Below are positions 35,663 to 45,283 of a stretch of DNA of 64,000 nucleotides, one piece after another. Source of the DNA: Pleomorphomonas carboxyditropha (GTDB lineage Bacteria; Pseudomonadota; Alphaproteobacteria; Rhizobiales; Pleomorphomonadaceae). The stretch is from NCBI RefSeq assembly GCF_002770725.1, contig NZ_NQVN01000009.1, positions 1 through 64,000 of the forward strand, in the 5' to 3' direction. Position numbers and translations under genes: made by a program. Each line of letters starts with the position of its first letter. The stretch's first letter is position 1. A model generated the notes under the pieces. That model made no database searches. It was not told where the DNA came from and was given only the letters and a program-made list of their open reading frames with translations.

Positions 35663-37041
35663 ACGCTCGCCTCAGAAAACTGGGCGAATGGCTGACGAGC
35701 TCGCTGGCTCTGCGCCTGGTGCTCGCTTCGGCCCTGTGGGCGGCGATCGCCCTGGCTGCCTTCGGCTGGCTGCTCACCGAGCTCTATCGGGCCAGCCTGA
35801 TCCGCTCGTTCGACGAGCGCATCATCGTCTACGAGAAGACGCTGGCCGGCGTCGTCGCCTCGGCGCCCGACGGCAGCGTGCCCGATCCCGGCACCATGGG
35901 CGATCCGCGGTTCGGCCGCTACCAGTCCGGCTGGTACTGGCTGGTGGTCGACGCCAAGTCGCAGTCCACCGTCGCCACCAGCCAGTCGCTGTTCGGCGAG
36001 GTGCTGGCCCTGCCGCCGCCGCCCAACAACGGCGTGGTGGTGACCAACGACGCCCGCGACCCCGCCGGCATCGCCCTCCGCCACGCCGCGCAGCGCATCT
36101 TCCTCAGCAACGGCCGGATGTTCGATCTTCACGTCACCGGCAACGTGGCCGAGCTTGCCGACGAGATCTCCACCTTCCGCTTCCAGGTGTTTGCCACGCT
36201 CGCCGCCTTTGCGCTCGGCCTCGTCGCCGCCGCCGGGCTGCAGGTCAGCTTTGGCCTGAGGCCGCTCGCCGCCATGAGCCGCCGCCTCGCCGACATCCGC
36301 GAAGGCCGCGCCAACCGCCTCGAGGGGCGGCTGCCGCGCGAGATCGCCGCGCTCGGCAAGGAGCTCAACGCCCTCATCGAGACCAACAGCGCCATCGTCG
36401 ACCGGTCGCGGACCCAGGTCGGCAACCTGGCCCATGCCCTGAAGACGCCACTCGCCGTCATCCTCAACGAGGCGCGCGCCGAGGGCGGGCCGCTGGCCGA
36501 CAAGGTGGTCGAGCAGGTGACGGTGATGCGGGCCGAGGTCGACCGCTACCTCGACCGGGCGCGGCTCGCCGCCGATCGCAAGGTGGTCGGGGCGGTGGCC
36601 GACGTCCGCCATTCGCTGGAAGCGCTGATCCGCGTTTTGCGCCGGGCCTATCCCGATCGCAGCCTCGACCTCGATGCGCCGGGCGCCGGGCATCCGAAGG
36701 CGCGCATCGAGCGGCGCGACCTCGAGGAACTGGTCGGCAATCTGATGGACAACGCCTGCAAATACGGCCGCGAGCAGGTGCGCATCGCGCTGTCGGTCGA
36801 CAGGACCGACCGGGACCGGCCGATGGTGGTGATCCGCGTCGAGGACGACGGCCCCGGCCTGCCGCCGTCCGCCTATGCCGAGGTGCTCGGCCGCGGCAAG
36901 CGGCTCGACGAGACGCAGCCGGGATCGGGCTTCGGCCTCGCCATCGCCACCGAGATCGCCGAGACCTACGGCGGATCGCTGGTTCTCGACCGGGCCGGGC
37001 TCGGCGGGCTGGCGGTGACCTTTCGCATTCCCTTGAGCTGA
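35659..37041 (+). CDS. feuQ: Sensor histidine kinase, FeuQ-like
   Basis: 460 aa. Two membrane helices (residues about 20-42 and 172-194) flank a periplasmic loop; a HAMP-like region follows (LAAMSRRLADIREGRANRLEG). The H-box reads VGNLAHALKTPLAVILNEA with His at about 260, N-box LVGNLMDNACKYGREQ, and the G-boxes EDDGPGLPP and GSGFGLAIATEIAETYGG. It phosphorylates the adjacent regulator and is probably repressed by the periplasmic protein encoded just upstream. Confidence 0.85.
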   Translation: MNARLRKLGEWLTSSLALRLVLASALWAAIALAAFGWLLTELYRASLIRSFDERIIVYEKTLAGVVASAPDGSVPDPGTMGDPRFGRYQSGWYWLVVDAKSQSTVATSQSLFGEVLALPPPPNNGVVVTNDARDPAGIALRHAAQRIFLSNGRMFDLHVTGNVAELADEISTFRFQVFATLAAFALGLVAAAGLQVSFGLRPLAAMSRRLADIREGRANRLEGRLPREIAALGKELNALIETNSAIVDRSRTQVGNLAHALKTPLAVILNEARAEGGPLADKVVEQVTVMRAEVDRYLDRARLAADRKVVGAVADVRHSLEALIRVLRRAYPDRSLDLDAPGAGHPKARIERRDLEELVGNLMDNACKYGREQVRIALSVDRTDRDRPMVVIRVEDDGPGLPPSAYAEVLGRGKRLDETQPGSGFGLAIATEIAETYGGSLVLDRAGLGGLAVTFRIPLS

Positions 37042-37208
37042 ATTCGATTGACAGGACGCGGGGCTATGAGGGCAGTAATCGGAAAGATGGGAGGCCGTCG
37101 GCGGCAAGAATATGTCGCAATCAAAATTCGGCCATGATTTCAGGCCATTACAAGTATCAAGGGGCGATTCGCCCGACAAGATTGGTTCCATTCTCGGAGA
37201 CCGGAGAG

Positions 37209-37673
37209 ATGCTGTTGAAGAAACTTGTGATCGTCGGCCTGGCGGCTTCCCTGTTGGCCGGGTGCGCCACCGGCAGCGACCACCAGAACGAGACGCTCGG
37301 CACGCTGGCCGGCGCCGTCGGTGGCGCCGCCATCGGTTCGGCCTTCGGCCAGGGCAGCGGCAAGGTGGCGGCGATTGCCGCCGGCGCGCTGGTGGGTGGT
37401 TTCCTTGGCAACCAGATCGGCGCAACGCTTGACGCCGATTCGCAGCGCTACAACTACACGGCCAGCGTCCAGGCGCTCGACAGCGGCTACCCGCAGCAGT
37501 GGCAGAACCCGCAGACCGGCGTCTACGGAACGGTCAATCCGGGCCCGGTTGCCTACGTCAACAACCGCACCTGCCGCCCGTACACCAACACCGTGTACAT
37601 CGACGGCCAGCCGCAGGTGGCGCGCGGCACCGCCTGCCGCAATCCGGACGGTAGCTGGCAGGTGGTCGGCTGA
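37209..37673 (+). CDS. Glycine-zipper outer-membrane lipoprotein (17 kDa antigen type)
   Basis: 154 aa. Lipobox LLAGC with the Cys near residue 19. Residues 30-72 are a double glycine-zipper (GTLAGAVGGAAIGSAFGQGSGKVAAIAAGALVGGFLGNQIG) typical of the 17 kDa/OmpA-like glycine-zipper 2TM lipoproteins. The mature C-terminal half has NNRTCRPYTNTVYIDGQPQ and ACRNPDGSWQVV, similar to RT0821-type surface proteins. GGAGAG is directly before the ATG. It may be read from its own promoter; a strong terminator follows. Confidence 0.88.
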   Translation: MLLKKLVIVGLAASLLAGCATGSDHQNETLGTLAGAVGGAAIGSAFGQGSGKVAAIAAGALVGGFLGNQIGATLDADSQRYNYTASVQALDSGYPQQWQNPQTGVYGTVNPGPVAYVNNRTCRPYTNTVYIDGQPQVARGTACRNPDGSWQVVG

Positions 37674-37702
37674 TCCAGGCCCTTGTTCCATAACGCTTTC
37701 GG

Positions 37703-37731
37703 AAGGCCGGCTCATTGAGCCGGCCTTTTGC
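37703..37731 (+). terminator. Intrinsic terminator of the glycine-zipper lipoprotein gene
   Basis: AAGGCCGGCTC / GAGCCGGCCTT, an 11-bp stem with an ATT loop followed by TTTTG. 29 bp after the stop codon. Confidence 0.85.
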
Positions 37732-37820
37732 TATTTCCCGTCAGGCGCTCCGTTCGTTACCAGTCGTCAACCATCTTGCGGCAGGATCGTTTGGTAAAGG
37801 AGCGGTTTACGGGATTCGAC

Positions 37821-39218
37821 ATGGACGAACGGGCGGCGGTGACCGACAAGGCCGAGACTTTCCTGCGGGGCCTGACGCCGCGGGCCCGCGGCATGCTGGT
37901 CCGCCGGCTGGAAAGCGACCGCGCGGTTCCCGGCGAGATCGACGCCCGCCGCCGCCTGATCCTCGAAGCGGCCCGCGCCATCGCGGCAAGCCGCGGCGCC
38001 GCGAAGCAGGCGACGGCCGGCGGGGTGCCGGACATGCGCCGGCTGGTCTTCGGCGCCTTCGAGCCCTACGTCATCGAGGAGAGGCTGACGTTTCCCGCGC
38101 GCGGCTTCGTCACCGCCGCGACGCTGTCCCATCTCTGGGCCTACGCCTGCACCGAGCTCCTGCCCGCCGAGTTCGCCGTCTGGAACGACCCCTCGGCCGC
38201 ACCGCCGCCGACCGACGAGGCGGCCCGCCGCGCAGAGGCTGCACGGCTGGAGGCGCGCCTGTTCGAGGCGTTGGCCCGCCATGTCGAGGCGATCGCCGAC
38301 GAACCGAAACGGCAGCAGCGCTTCATGTCGCGCATCGGCGGCGAGGTGGCCCGCCAGGAAGTGGACGACATGATCGCGGTGCGCGACCGTCTGGACGACC
38401 TGCCGACGTTGAGCGCGGCCATCGTGCACCTGCTCGATTCCGGTCCCGTCGACATGGGGCTTCTCGAGCAGATCGCCGCCTATCTCGCCAAATATCCGCA
38501 CACCGCCGGTTGGGTGGCCGGCGGCGTGTTCCGGCGCCAATCGTCGGTGGCTTCCCTCATCGCCTTCGCCAAGCTGCTGGCCCACGGCGAGACGGCCCGC
38601 CATATCCGCGCCACGCCGGCCGCCGCCGCCTTCGTCGACCTCGGATTCGCCGCCGCCGACCGCGCGGCCTCGCGCTTTCTCACCATTCTGCGCAGCGGTC
38701 GGAACGCCGCCGACGCCGTGCGGCAGATCGGCGTCTTCCGATCGGTTCTCAACGAGCTCGCCGTCGGTCTCGACGTCGATGGCGACGGCTGGTGGCAGCA
38801 ACGGATGGTCGTCATCAAGCGGCGCTTTTCGGAGATGTTGTTCGCCGAGTTCGACAAGCTGCTGCCGGCCATGCGCCGTGCCTTCCGCATGCAGGAGACG
38901 CCCTATCCCGGTCCGGCCGACGGCGCCGAGGCCGTCTTCCTGTGCGCCGTCTTCGCCGCGGCGGGCAAATCCCGCGACACCCTGGCCATCCATGGCCTGA
39001 TCGGCCGCCTGACGCCGTTGGTCGACCAGGCGATGGAACTCTATGCGCTTGATCTGCCGACCAGGCTGCGCAGCCTCGACGGCGAGGCGCGGGCCGCGGC
39101 GCTGTCGGCGGTCGACCATCTCATCAAGGCCGCCGGCTTCCTCTACGGCGAGGATTACGCCTCCCACCTCCGCCGCAGCAGGGAGCAGCAGCTCAAGGCG
39201 GCGCGGCCGGCGGCGTGA
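37821..39218 (+). CDS. Conserved hypothetical protein of unknown function
   Basis: 465 aa, all-alpha soluble protein without signal peptide. N-terminus MDERAAVTDKAETFLRGLTPRARGMLVRRLE, then a charged helical body with AYLAKYPHTAGWVAGGVF and GDGWWQQRMVVIKRRFSEMLFAEFDKLLPAMRRAFRM. I recognise no domain. The ATG at 37821 has AGGAG about 20 nt upstream, an unusually long spacing, so the true start may be slightly upstream. It ends about 225 bp before ccmI, with a repeat between. Confidence 0.7.
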   Translation: MDERAAVTDKAETFLRGLTPRARGMLVRRLESDRAVPGEIDARRRLILEAARAIAASRGAAKQATAGGVPDMRRLVFGAFEPYVIEERLTFPARGFVTAATLSHLWAYACTELLPAEFAVWNDPSAAPPPTDEAARRAEAARLEARLFEALARHVEAIADEPKRQQRFMSRIGGEVARQEVDDMIAVRDRLDDLPTLSAAIVHLLDSGPVDMGLLEQIAAYLAKYPHTAGWVAGGVFRRQSSVASLIAFAKLLAHGETARHIRATPAAAAFVDLGFAAADRAASRFLTILRSGRNAADAVRQIGVFRSVLNELAVGLDVDGDGWWQQRMVVIKRRFSEMLFAEFDKLLPAMRRAFRMQETPYPGPADGAEAVFLCAVFAAAGKSRDTLAIHGLIGRLTPLVDQAMELYALDLPTRLRSLDGEARAAALSAVDHLIKAAGFLYGEDYASHLRRSREQQLKAARPAA

Positions 39219-39319
39219 CCGCTTTTTGGAATCTTTCTCAAATTCGCCCAGAAGTCCATTGAGAAACCGCTGGCGTTGCCCTATTCGGCATAGGGCATCG
39301 ACGTGTCGGCGCTAGAGCC

Positions 39320-39413
39320 TCGGACCGAAAAGTGGGAACCGGTTTTCGGACAATCCGATGCGATAACAAAAAACCGGATCGTCGCTCTGCGTCCGTCAGG
39401 ACGCATGGCGATC
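39320..39413 (+). repeat. 94-bp interspersed repeat, copy B
   Basis: Gap-free homologue of 9577-9670. Within it, CCGAAAA...TTTTCGG flanks GTGGGAACC, and CCGGATCG / CGATCCGG encloses an inner hairpin GCGTCC-GTCA-GGACGC. It ends 29 bp before the ccmI start, a position similar to copy A relative to its gene. Confidence 0.8.
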
Positions 39414-39442
39414 CGGACCGGCATCTCCGGGAAGAGCGAAGG

Positions 39443-40546
39443 ATGGTTTTCTGGGTTTTGCTGGCATTGATGACGGCGGCGGTCGTTCTCGTCGTCATTG
39501 CCCCGATGGCGCGGCCGGCGGGCGCCTTCCCGGCGCAGAGCGGCGAAGAGACGCGCGTCTACCGCGACCAGTTGGGCGAGCTCGACCGCGATCGCGAACG
39601 CGGCCTGATCGCCGGAGAGGAGGCGGATGCCGCCCGCGCCGAGATCGGCCGCCGCCTGCTGGCCGCCACACGGGCGCCGGCGGCGGCCGACGCGCCGAGG
39701 CTGGCCGCCAATCGCTTCTTGGCGCTGATGACGGTGGTCGCCATTCCGGCGATCGCGCTGCCGCTCTATCTCCTGATCGGCCAGCCCGACATGCCCGACG
39801 CGCCGCTGGCCGAGCGCCTGTCGGCGGCGCCGGCCTCCGGCAACGTCGCCGACATGGTCGGCCGCGTCGAAAAGCATCTCGCCGCCAATCCCGACGACCT
39901 CTCCGGCTGGCGCGTCATCGCGCCGATCTACGCCCGCATGGGCCGGCTCGACGACGCGGTGAACGCCTGGGGCAGGTTGGTGGCGGCCGGCGGGGCCGAC
40001 GCGGAACTCCTCGAAAACTACGGCGCCGGCCTCGTCGACACCAACGACGGCATCGTCTCGCCCGAGGCGCAGTCCGTCCTGGCGCGCGCCATCGCCGCCG
40101 ATCCCGAGCGGGCCCGCGCCCGCTTCTACTACGCCGAGGGGCTGCGACAGACCGGCGCCTTCGCCGAGGCGCTCGATCAGGTCGACGAACTGATCCGCCG
40201 CTCGCCATCCGACGCGCCCTGGCTGGAGACGGCGCGCGGCAAGCGCCGCGACATCCTCGCCGCGCTGAAGAAGCCCGCCGACACGCCGGAGCCGCCGACC
40301 CTGCCGGCTGCCGGCCTGACCATCGAGGGTATGGTGGACCAGCTCGCCGCCAGGCTCGCCGCCGAGCCCGACGACCGCGACGGCTGGATCCGCCTGATGC
40401 GCTCCAACCTCGTGCTCGGCCGCGCCGAGCAGGCGAAGACGGCGCTCGCCGACGCCCGCAAAGCCCTCGCCGGCAATGCCGAGGCGCTGGCGGCGATCGA
40501 TGCCGCCGCGGCAAAGCTCGGCATCGACACCCAGGAAGGACAATGA
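39443..40546 (+). CDS. ccmI: Cytochrome c maturation protein CcmI/CycH
   Basis: 367 aa. The N-terminal VFWVLLALMTAAVVLVVIA is membrane helix 1, the cytoplasmic loop carries VYRDQLGELDRDRERGLIAGEEADAARAEIGRRLL (leucine-zipper-like) and a second helix near residues 93-115 precedes a periplasmic TPR region (residues 145-360). CcmI holds apocytochrome c for heme attachment. It starts the operon ccmI-ccmE-ccmF-ccmH; in S. meliloti these are cycH-J-K-L. Confidence 0.95.
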   Translation: MVFWVLLALMTAAVVLVVIAPMARPAGAFPAQSGEETRVYRDQLGELDRDRERGLIAGEEADAARAEIGRRLLAATRAPAAADAPRLAANRFLALMTVVAIPAIALPLYLLIGQPDMPDAPLAERLSAAPASGNVADMVGRVEKHLAANPDDLSGWRVIAPIYARMGRLDDAVNAWGRLVAAGGADAELLENYGAGLVDTNDGIVSPEAQSVLARAIAADPERARARFYYAEGLRQTGAFAEALDQVDELIRRSPSDAPWLETARGKRRDILAALKKPADTPEPPTLPAAGLTIEGMVDQLAARLAAEPDDRDGWIRLMRSNLVLGRAEQAKTALADARKALAGNAEALAAIDAAAAKLGIDTQEGQ

Positions 40547-41025
40547 CGATGGCCATGACGCGCAAGGCGCGGCGCCTCATCCTGATCGGCACGGTCGGCG
40601 CGGTTCTCGCGGCCGCCGTCGGCCTCGTTCTCTTTGCTCTGTCGGGGGAGATCACGCTTTACAAGACGCCGACCGAACTCGCCGAGCAGCCGATGACCGA
40701 GGGCCGGCGCCTCAGGATCGGCGGTCTGGTCGAGGTCGGCAGCGTCGCCCGCGGCAACGGCGGGCAGGTCGAGTTCAAGGTCACCGACACGGTGAACGCC
40801 GTGCCGGTGACCTACACCGGTTTGCTGCCCGACCTCTTCAAGGAGGGGCAGGGCGTGGTCGCCGAGGGAAAGCTCGATCAGGCCGGCCTGTTCCATGCCG
40901 ACACCGTGCTGGCCAAGCATGACGAGCGCTACATGCCGAAGGAAGTGGTCGACGCGCTGAAGGCGCAGGGCGTCTGGGAAGAAGGCCAGCCGGGCGGACC
41001 GATGCCGCCGGCGGCGAGCAACTAG
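40543..41025 (+). CDS. ccmE: Periplasmic heme chaperone CcmE/CycJ
   Basis: 160 aa. One membrane helix (LILIGTVGAVLAAAVGLVLFAL) precedes an OB fold with TPTELAEQ and RRLRIGGLVEVGSV. The heme-binding histidine is in VLAKHDERYMPKEV near residue 126, the canonical CcmE motif. It carries heme from CcmC to the CcmF lyase. It overlaps ccmI by 4 nt (ATGA). Confidence 0.97.
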   Translation: MTMAMTRKARRLILIGTVGAVLAAAVGLVLFALSGEITLYKTPTELAEQPMTEGRRLRIGGLVEVGSVARGNGGQVEFKVTDTVNAVPVTYTGLLPDLFKEGQGVVAEGKLDQAGLFHADTVLAKHDERYMPKEVVDALKAQGVWEEGQPGGPMPPAASN

Positions 41026-41036
41026 GCGAGGGCGGC

Positions 41037-43019
41037 ATGATCGTCGAATTCGGCCATTTTGCCCTGATCCTGGCGCTGGCGGTGGCCGTCGCGCAATCGG
41101 TCCTGCCGATCGTCGGCTTTTTCCGCCGCGATCCGGCGCTGATGGCGGTGGCGCCGAAGGCGTCGACGATGCAGTTGCTGCTCGTCGTCATCGCCTTTTC
41201 GGCGCTGACCTACGCCTATCTCGTCTCCGACTTCTCGCTTCTCAACGTCGTCGAGAATTCCCACTCGGAAAAGCCGCTGATCTTCAAGATCTCCGGCGTC
41301 TGGGGCAATCACGAAGGCTCCATGCTGCTCTGGGCGCTGATTCTGGCGATTTTCGGCGCGGCGGTGGCTCTGTTCGGCGGCAACCTGCCGCAGACCCTGA
41401 AAGCCAACGTCCTTGCCGTCCAGGGCTGGATCAGCACGGCTTTCCTCGCCTTCATCCTGACGACCTCCAATCCCTTCCTGCGCCTCGCCGAACCGCCGAT
41501 CGAGGGCAGGGACCTCAACCCGGTCCTGCAGGATATCGGCCTCGCCATCCACCCGCCGCTGCTCTACCTCGGCTACGTCGGTTTCTCCATCGCCTTCGCC
41601 TTCGCCATCGCGGCGCTGATCGAGGGACGCATCGATGCCGCCTGGGCGCGCTGGGTGCGGCCCTGGGTGCTGGCCGCCTGGATCTTCCTCACCGCCGGCA
41701 TCGCCATGGGGTCCTACTGGGCCTATTACGAGCTCGGCTGGGGCGGCTTCTGGTTCTGGGACCCGGTGGAGAACGCCTCGCTGATGCCGTGGCTGGTCGG
41801 CACGGCCCTGCTGCACTCCGCCGTCGTCATGGAAAAGCGCGAGGCGCTGAAGGTGTGGACGGTGCTTCTGGCCATCCTTGCTTTCTCGCTGTCGCTGCTC
41901 GGCACCTTCCTGGTGCGCTCCGGCGTGCTGACGTCGGTGCACGCCTTCGCCACCGATCCGACGCGCGGCGTGTTCATCCTGGCCATCCTCTGCCTGTTCA
42001 TCGGCGGCGGTCTCGCCCTGTTCGCCGTCCGCGCCGGCACGCTCAGGCAGGGCGGCCTGTTCGCGCCGATCAGCCGCGAAGGGGCGCTGGTCCTCAACAA
42101 CGTGTTCCTGACCGTGGCGGCCGGCGTCGTGCTGTTCGGCACGCTGATCCCGCTGATCGTGTCGGCCTTCGGCGGCGCCATCTCGGTCGGCGCGCCCTAT
42201 TTCAACACCGTGTTCGGCCCGCTGTTCGGCGCGACGCTGCTGGTGGTGCCGCTCGGGCCGCTGCTGGCCTGGAAGCGCGGCGATCTGCTCGGCGCCCTCG
42301 AGCGCCTGTGGGCGGTGTTCGCGGTCGCGGCGCTGATCGCCCTCGCCGTGGCCTGGCTGAATGGCGTGACCCATCTGCTGGCCGCCGTCGGTTTCGGCGT
42401 CGCCGTCTGGGTGCTGGTCGGCGCTTTCGCCGAGCTCTGGACGCGCGCCCGCTTCCGCGAGGCGGGACTGGCGGTTGGCTTTCGGCGCCTTGCCGGTCTG
42501 CCGCGCTCGGCCTTCGGCACGGCGCTCGCCCATGCCGGCCTCGGCCTGACGCTGCTCGGCATCGTCTCGACCTCGGCTTTCCAGAGCGAGGCCATCCTGG
42601 AGATGAAGCCGGGCGACACCGCGACGGTCGGCGCCTATTCCGTCACCTTCGACGGCATCCGGAACGGCGCCGGCGCCAACTACTCCGAGCTGGTCGCCAC
42701 CATGACGGCGCGAAAGGGCGGCACGGTACGCTTCGTCGTCGAGCCGTCGCGCCGCCTTTACACGGCGCGCCAGATGCCGACCACCGAGGCCGGCATTCGC
42801 ACCCACGGCCTGTCGCAGTTCTACGTGACGCTCGGCGGCGAAGGCCGCGACAGCGGCTCGGTGGTGGTGCGCATGTGGGACAAGCCGCTGGTGACGCTGA
42901 TCTGGCTCGGCGCCCTCGTCATGATGGCCGGCGGCGCTCTGTCGCTCGCCGATCGCCGCCTGCGCGTCGGCGCGCCGACCCCGGCCCGCCGGGCGGCGCC
43001 GGCCCTGACCGCCGATTGA
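41037..43019 (+). CDS. ccmF: Heme lyase subunit CcmF/CycK
   Basis: 660 aa polytopic membrane protein with about 14 helices. The WWD-type signature [19 protein letters not shown] lies near residue 237, together with the [12 protein letters not shown] block near 90 and [13 protein letters not shown], which contains the heme-ligating His. It links heme to apocytochrome c thiols with CcmH and CcmI. Begins 11 bp after ccmE. Confidence 0.97.
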   Translation: MIVEFGHFALILALAVAVAQSVLPIVGFFRRDPALMAVAPKASTMQLLLVVIAFSALTYAYLVSDFSLLNVVENSHSEKPLIFKISGVWGNHEGSMLLWALILAIFGAAVALFGGNLPQTLKANVLAVQGWISTAFLAFILTTSNPFLRLAEPPIEGRDLNPVLQDIGLAIHPPLLYLGYVGFSIAFAFAIAALIEGRIDAAWARWVRPWVLAAWIFLTAGIAMGSYWAYYELGWGGFWFWDPVENASLMPWLVGTALLHSAVVMEKREALKVWTVLLAILAFSLSLLGTFLVRSGVLTSVHAFATDPTRGVFILAILCLFIGGGLALFAVRAGTLRQGGLFAPISREGALVLNNVFLTVAAGVVLFGTLIPLIVSAFGGAISVGAPYFNTVFGPLFGATLLVVPLGPLLAWKRGDLLGALERLWAVFAVAALIALAVAWLNGVTHLLAAVGFGVAVWVLVGAFAELWTRARFREAGLAVGFRRLAGLPRSAFGTALAHAGLGLTLLGIVSTSAFQSEAILEMKPGDTATVGAYSVTFDGIRNGAGANYSELVATMTARKGGTVRFVVEPSRRLYTARQMPTTEAGIRTHGLSQFYVTLGGEGRDSGSVVVRMWDKPLVTLIWLGALVMMAGGALSLADRRLRVGAPTPARRAAPALTAD

Positions 43020-43032
43020 CCGAGGCAACCCG

Positions 43033-43506
43033 ATGCGCCTTCTCCCCGCCCTTGCCCTTCTTCTCGCGCTGGCCGGCCCGGTCTTCGCCGTCGACCCGTC
43101 GGAACGGCTGGCCGATCCGGCGCTCGAGGAGCGCGCCCGGCAGATCTCCGAGGAGCTGCGCTGCCTCGTTTGCCAGAACCAGTCGATCGATGCCTCCGAC
43201 GCCCAGCTCGCCAGGGACCTGAGGCTCATCGTCCGCGAGCGCATCGCCGCCGGCGACAGCGATGACGCGGTGCGCGATTTCCTGGTCGAGCGCTACGGCG
43301 AATTCGTGCTGCTGCGGCCGCGCGCCCATGGCGTCGGCCTGCTCCTGTGGGGCCTGCCGCTCGCCCTGCTGCTGGTGGCCGGGGCCGGGCTGTTCGTCGC
43401 CTTTCGGCGGCGGACGGCGCTTCCCGCCGCCGAACGGCTCTCCGCCGAGGAGGAGGCGGCCCTGAAAGCGCTGGCCCAGGACGGCGACGAGCGCCCAAAC
43501 CATTGA
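43033..43506 (+). CDS. ccmH: Cytochrome c maturation thiol oxidoreductase CcmH/CycL
   Basis: 157 aa. A signal peptide is followed by the CxxC redox motif [23 protein letters not shown] near residue 40 and a C-terminal membrane helix ([22 protein letters not shown]). It keeps apocytochrome CXXCH thiols reduced. Last gene of the operon, 13 bp after ccmF; degP follows after about 140 bp. Confidence 0.95.
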   Translation: MRLLPALALLLALAGPVFAVDPSERLADPALEERARQISEELRCLVCQNQSIDASDAQLARDLRLIVRERIAAGDSDDAVRDFLVERYGEFVLLRPRAHGVGLLLWGLPLALLLVAGAGLFVAFRRRTALPAAERLSAEEEAALKALAQDGDERPNH

Positions 43507-43648
43507 AATAAGGCGACTTTTCGACAGGCTTTCTTACGAAAGTTTAATCCGCCCGCAATCTTCAGGTTAGGGACACGGTGGCTATATGTCATCATCGAAA
43601 CCGGATCGACAGCCGGTTCCCCGAATTCATCCCCCTGGAGATCGTTCC

Positions 43649-45160
43649 ATGCTCAGGACTTCCGACAAGCCGACCAGATCCCGTGTCAAGGCACTGCTGC
43701 TGGGATCGGTCTTCGCGCTGGCCCTCGGCGGCATCGTCGCCGGCGAGACGGCCTTCATCTTCGACAATACGGCGCAGGCCCAGAACCTGTCGCAGCCGCA
43801 GAGCCAGCCGGTCTTCTCCTTCGCCGACATGGTGCAGCGCGTCCAGCCGGCCGTCGTGTCGATCCGGGTCAAGACCGACGAGACGGTCGGCCGGGGCGAC
43901 AGCGACAGCGACGGCCTGCCGCCCGGCCTGACGCCCGACAGCCCGTTCTACGACTTCTTCAAGCGCTTCGGCATGCCCGGCAACCGCAACGGCTCGCCGC
44001 AGCACCGCTACGGCCTGGCCCAGGGCTCCGGTTTCTTCATCTCGGCCGACGGCTACGTCGTCACCAACAACCATGTGGTCGAGAACGCCACCGACGTGAA
44101 GGTGGTGACCGATGACGGCACCGAACACGTCGCCAAGGTGATCGGTACCGATCCCAAGACCGATCTCGCCCTCGTCAAGGTGACCGACGGCGGCGACTTC
44201 CCGCATGTCTCCTTTGCGGTGAACGAATCGCGCGTCGGCGATTGGGTGGTGGCCGTGGGCAATCCCTTCGGCCTCGGCGGCACGGTGACGGCCGGCATCA
44301 TCTCGGCGCGCGGCCGCGATATCGGCGCCGGTCCCTACGACGATTTCCTGCAGATCGACGCGCCGATCAACAAGGGCAACTCCGGCGGCCCGGCCTTCAA
44401 CGCCGGCGGCGAGGTGATCGGCGTCAACACCGCCATCTACTCGCCGTCGGGCGGCTCGGTCGGCATCGGCTTCGCCATTCCGGCGCATACGGCGCAGCAG
44501 GTCGTCGCTTCGCTGATGGATAACGGCAAGGTGGTGCGCGGCTGGCTCGGCGTGCAGATCCAGCCGGTCACCGACGAGATCGCCAGCTCCATCGGTCTCG
44601 ACAAGGCGCGCGGCGCCCTGGTGACCGAGCCGCAGGACGATTCGCCGGCCAGCAAGGCCGGCATCAAGGCGGGCGACACCATTCTCTCCGTCAACGGCCA
44701 GCAGGTCGAGGACGCCAAGGACCTCGCCCGCAAGATCGCCGCCTTCCCGCCGAAGACGGTGGTCGATGTGACGCTGTGGCGCGACGGCAAGGAGCAGACC
44801 GTCAAGGTCGACCTCGGCGAGCTGCCGAACGACCAGGTCGCCTCCTCGACGTCGAGCGACAGCGGCTCCGACCAGCATACTTCGCTCGGCGACTACGGAC
44901 TGACGCTCGCGCCGGCCACCACCGTCGGCGCCGGCGACAGCGGGGCGGTCATTACCGATGTCGATCCGAATGGCAAGGCGTCCGACCGGGGCCTGCGCCA
45001 GGGCGACGTCATCCTGGAGGCCGGCGGTCAGACCATCGATGGTCCGCGCGACGTGTCCAAGGCGATTTCCACGGCGGAGAAAGCCGGCAAGAAGGCCATC
45101 CTGTTGCGCGTCAAGTCCGGAGATAGCGTGCGCTTCCTCGCGCTCCCGTTGGGAAAGTGA
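43649..45160 (+). CDS. degP: Periplasmic serine protease DegP (HtrA)
   Basis: 503 aa. Signal peptide in residues 1-45. The trypsin-like triad is His in VVTNNHVVENATDV, Asp in DPKTDLALVKV and Ser in NKGNSGGPAFN. Two PDZ domains follow (about residues 290-380 and 400-500; GWLGVQIQPV, DVIL-type carboxylate loops). It degrades or chaperones misfolded periplasmic proteins. GGAG precedes the ATG at 43649; an in-frame ATG 63 bp upstream is less likely because it would extend the signal sequence. Corresponds to degP1 in the S. meliloti order. Confidence 0.95.
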   Translation: MLRTSDKPTRSRVKALLLGSVFALALGGIVAGETAFIFDNTAQAQNLSQPQSQPVFSFADMVQRVQPAVVSIRVKTDETVGRGDSDSDGLPPGLTPDSPFYDFFKRFGMPGNRNGSPQHRYGLAQGSGFFISADGYVVTNNHVVENATDVKVVTDDGTEHVAKVIGTDPKTDLALVKVTDGGDFPHVSFAVNESRVGDWVVAVGNPFGLGGTVTAGIISARGRDIGAGPYDDFLQIDAPINKGNSGGPAFNAGGEVIGVNTAIYSPSGGSVGIGFAIPAHTAQQVVASLMDNGKVVRGWLGVQIQPVTDEIASSIGLDKARGALVTEPQDDSPASKAGIKAGDTILSVNGQQVEDAKDLARKIAAFPPKTVVDVTLWRDGKEQTVKVDLGELPNDQVASSTSSDSGSDQHTSLGDYGLTLAPATTVGAGDSGAVITDVDPNGKASDRGLRQGDVILEAGGQTIDGPRDVSKAISTAEKAGKKAILLRVKSGDSVRFLALPLGK

Positions 45161-45177
45161 ACCGCTGATCTCCACAC

Positions 45178-45220
45178 CGTACCGGCGGGGCGGGCTCGGC
45201 GCCCCGCCGGTACGCTTTTT
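45178..45220 (+). terminator. Strong intrinsic terminator of degP
   Basis: CGTACCGGCGGGGCG / CGCCCCGCCGGTACG, a 15-bp perfect GC-rich stem with a 7-nt loop, followed by C and five T residues. Confidence 0.93.
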
Positions 45221-45283
45221 CCTTGCGCCGGCCCGTGCCGGCGCTAAACAACAATCGACACCACCTTTGCGGGGCTGGGCGAC

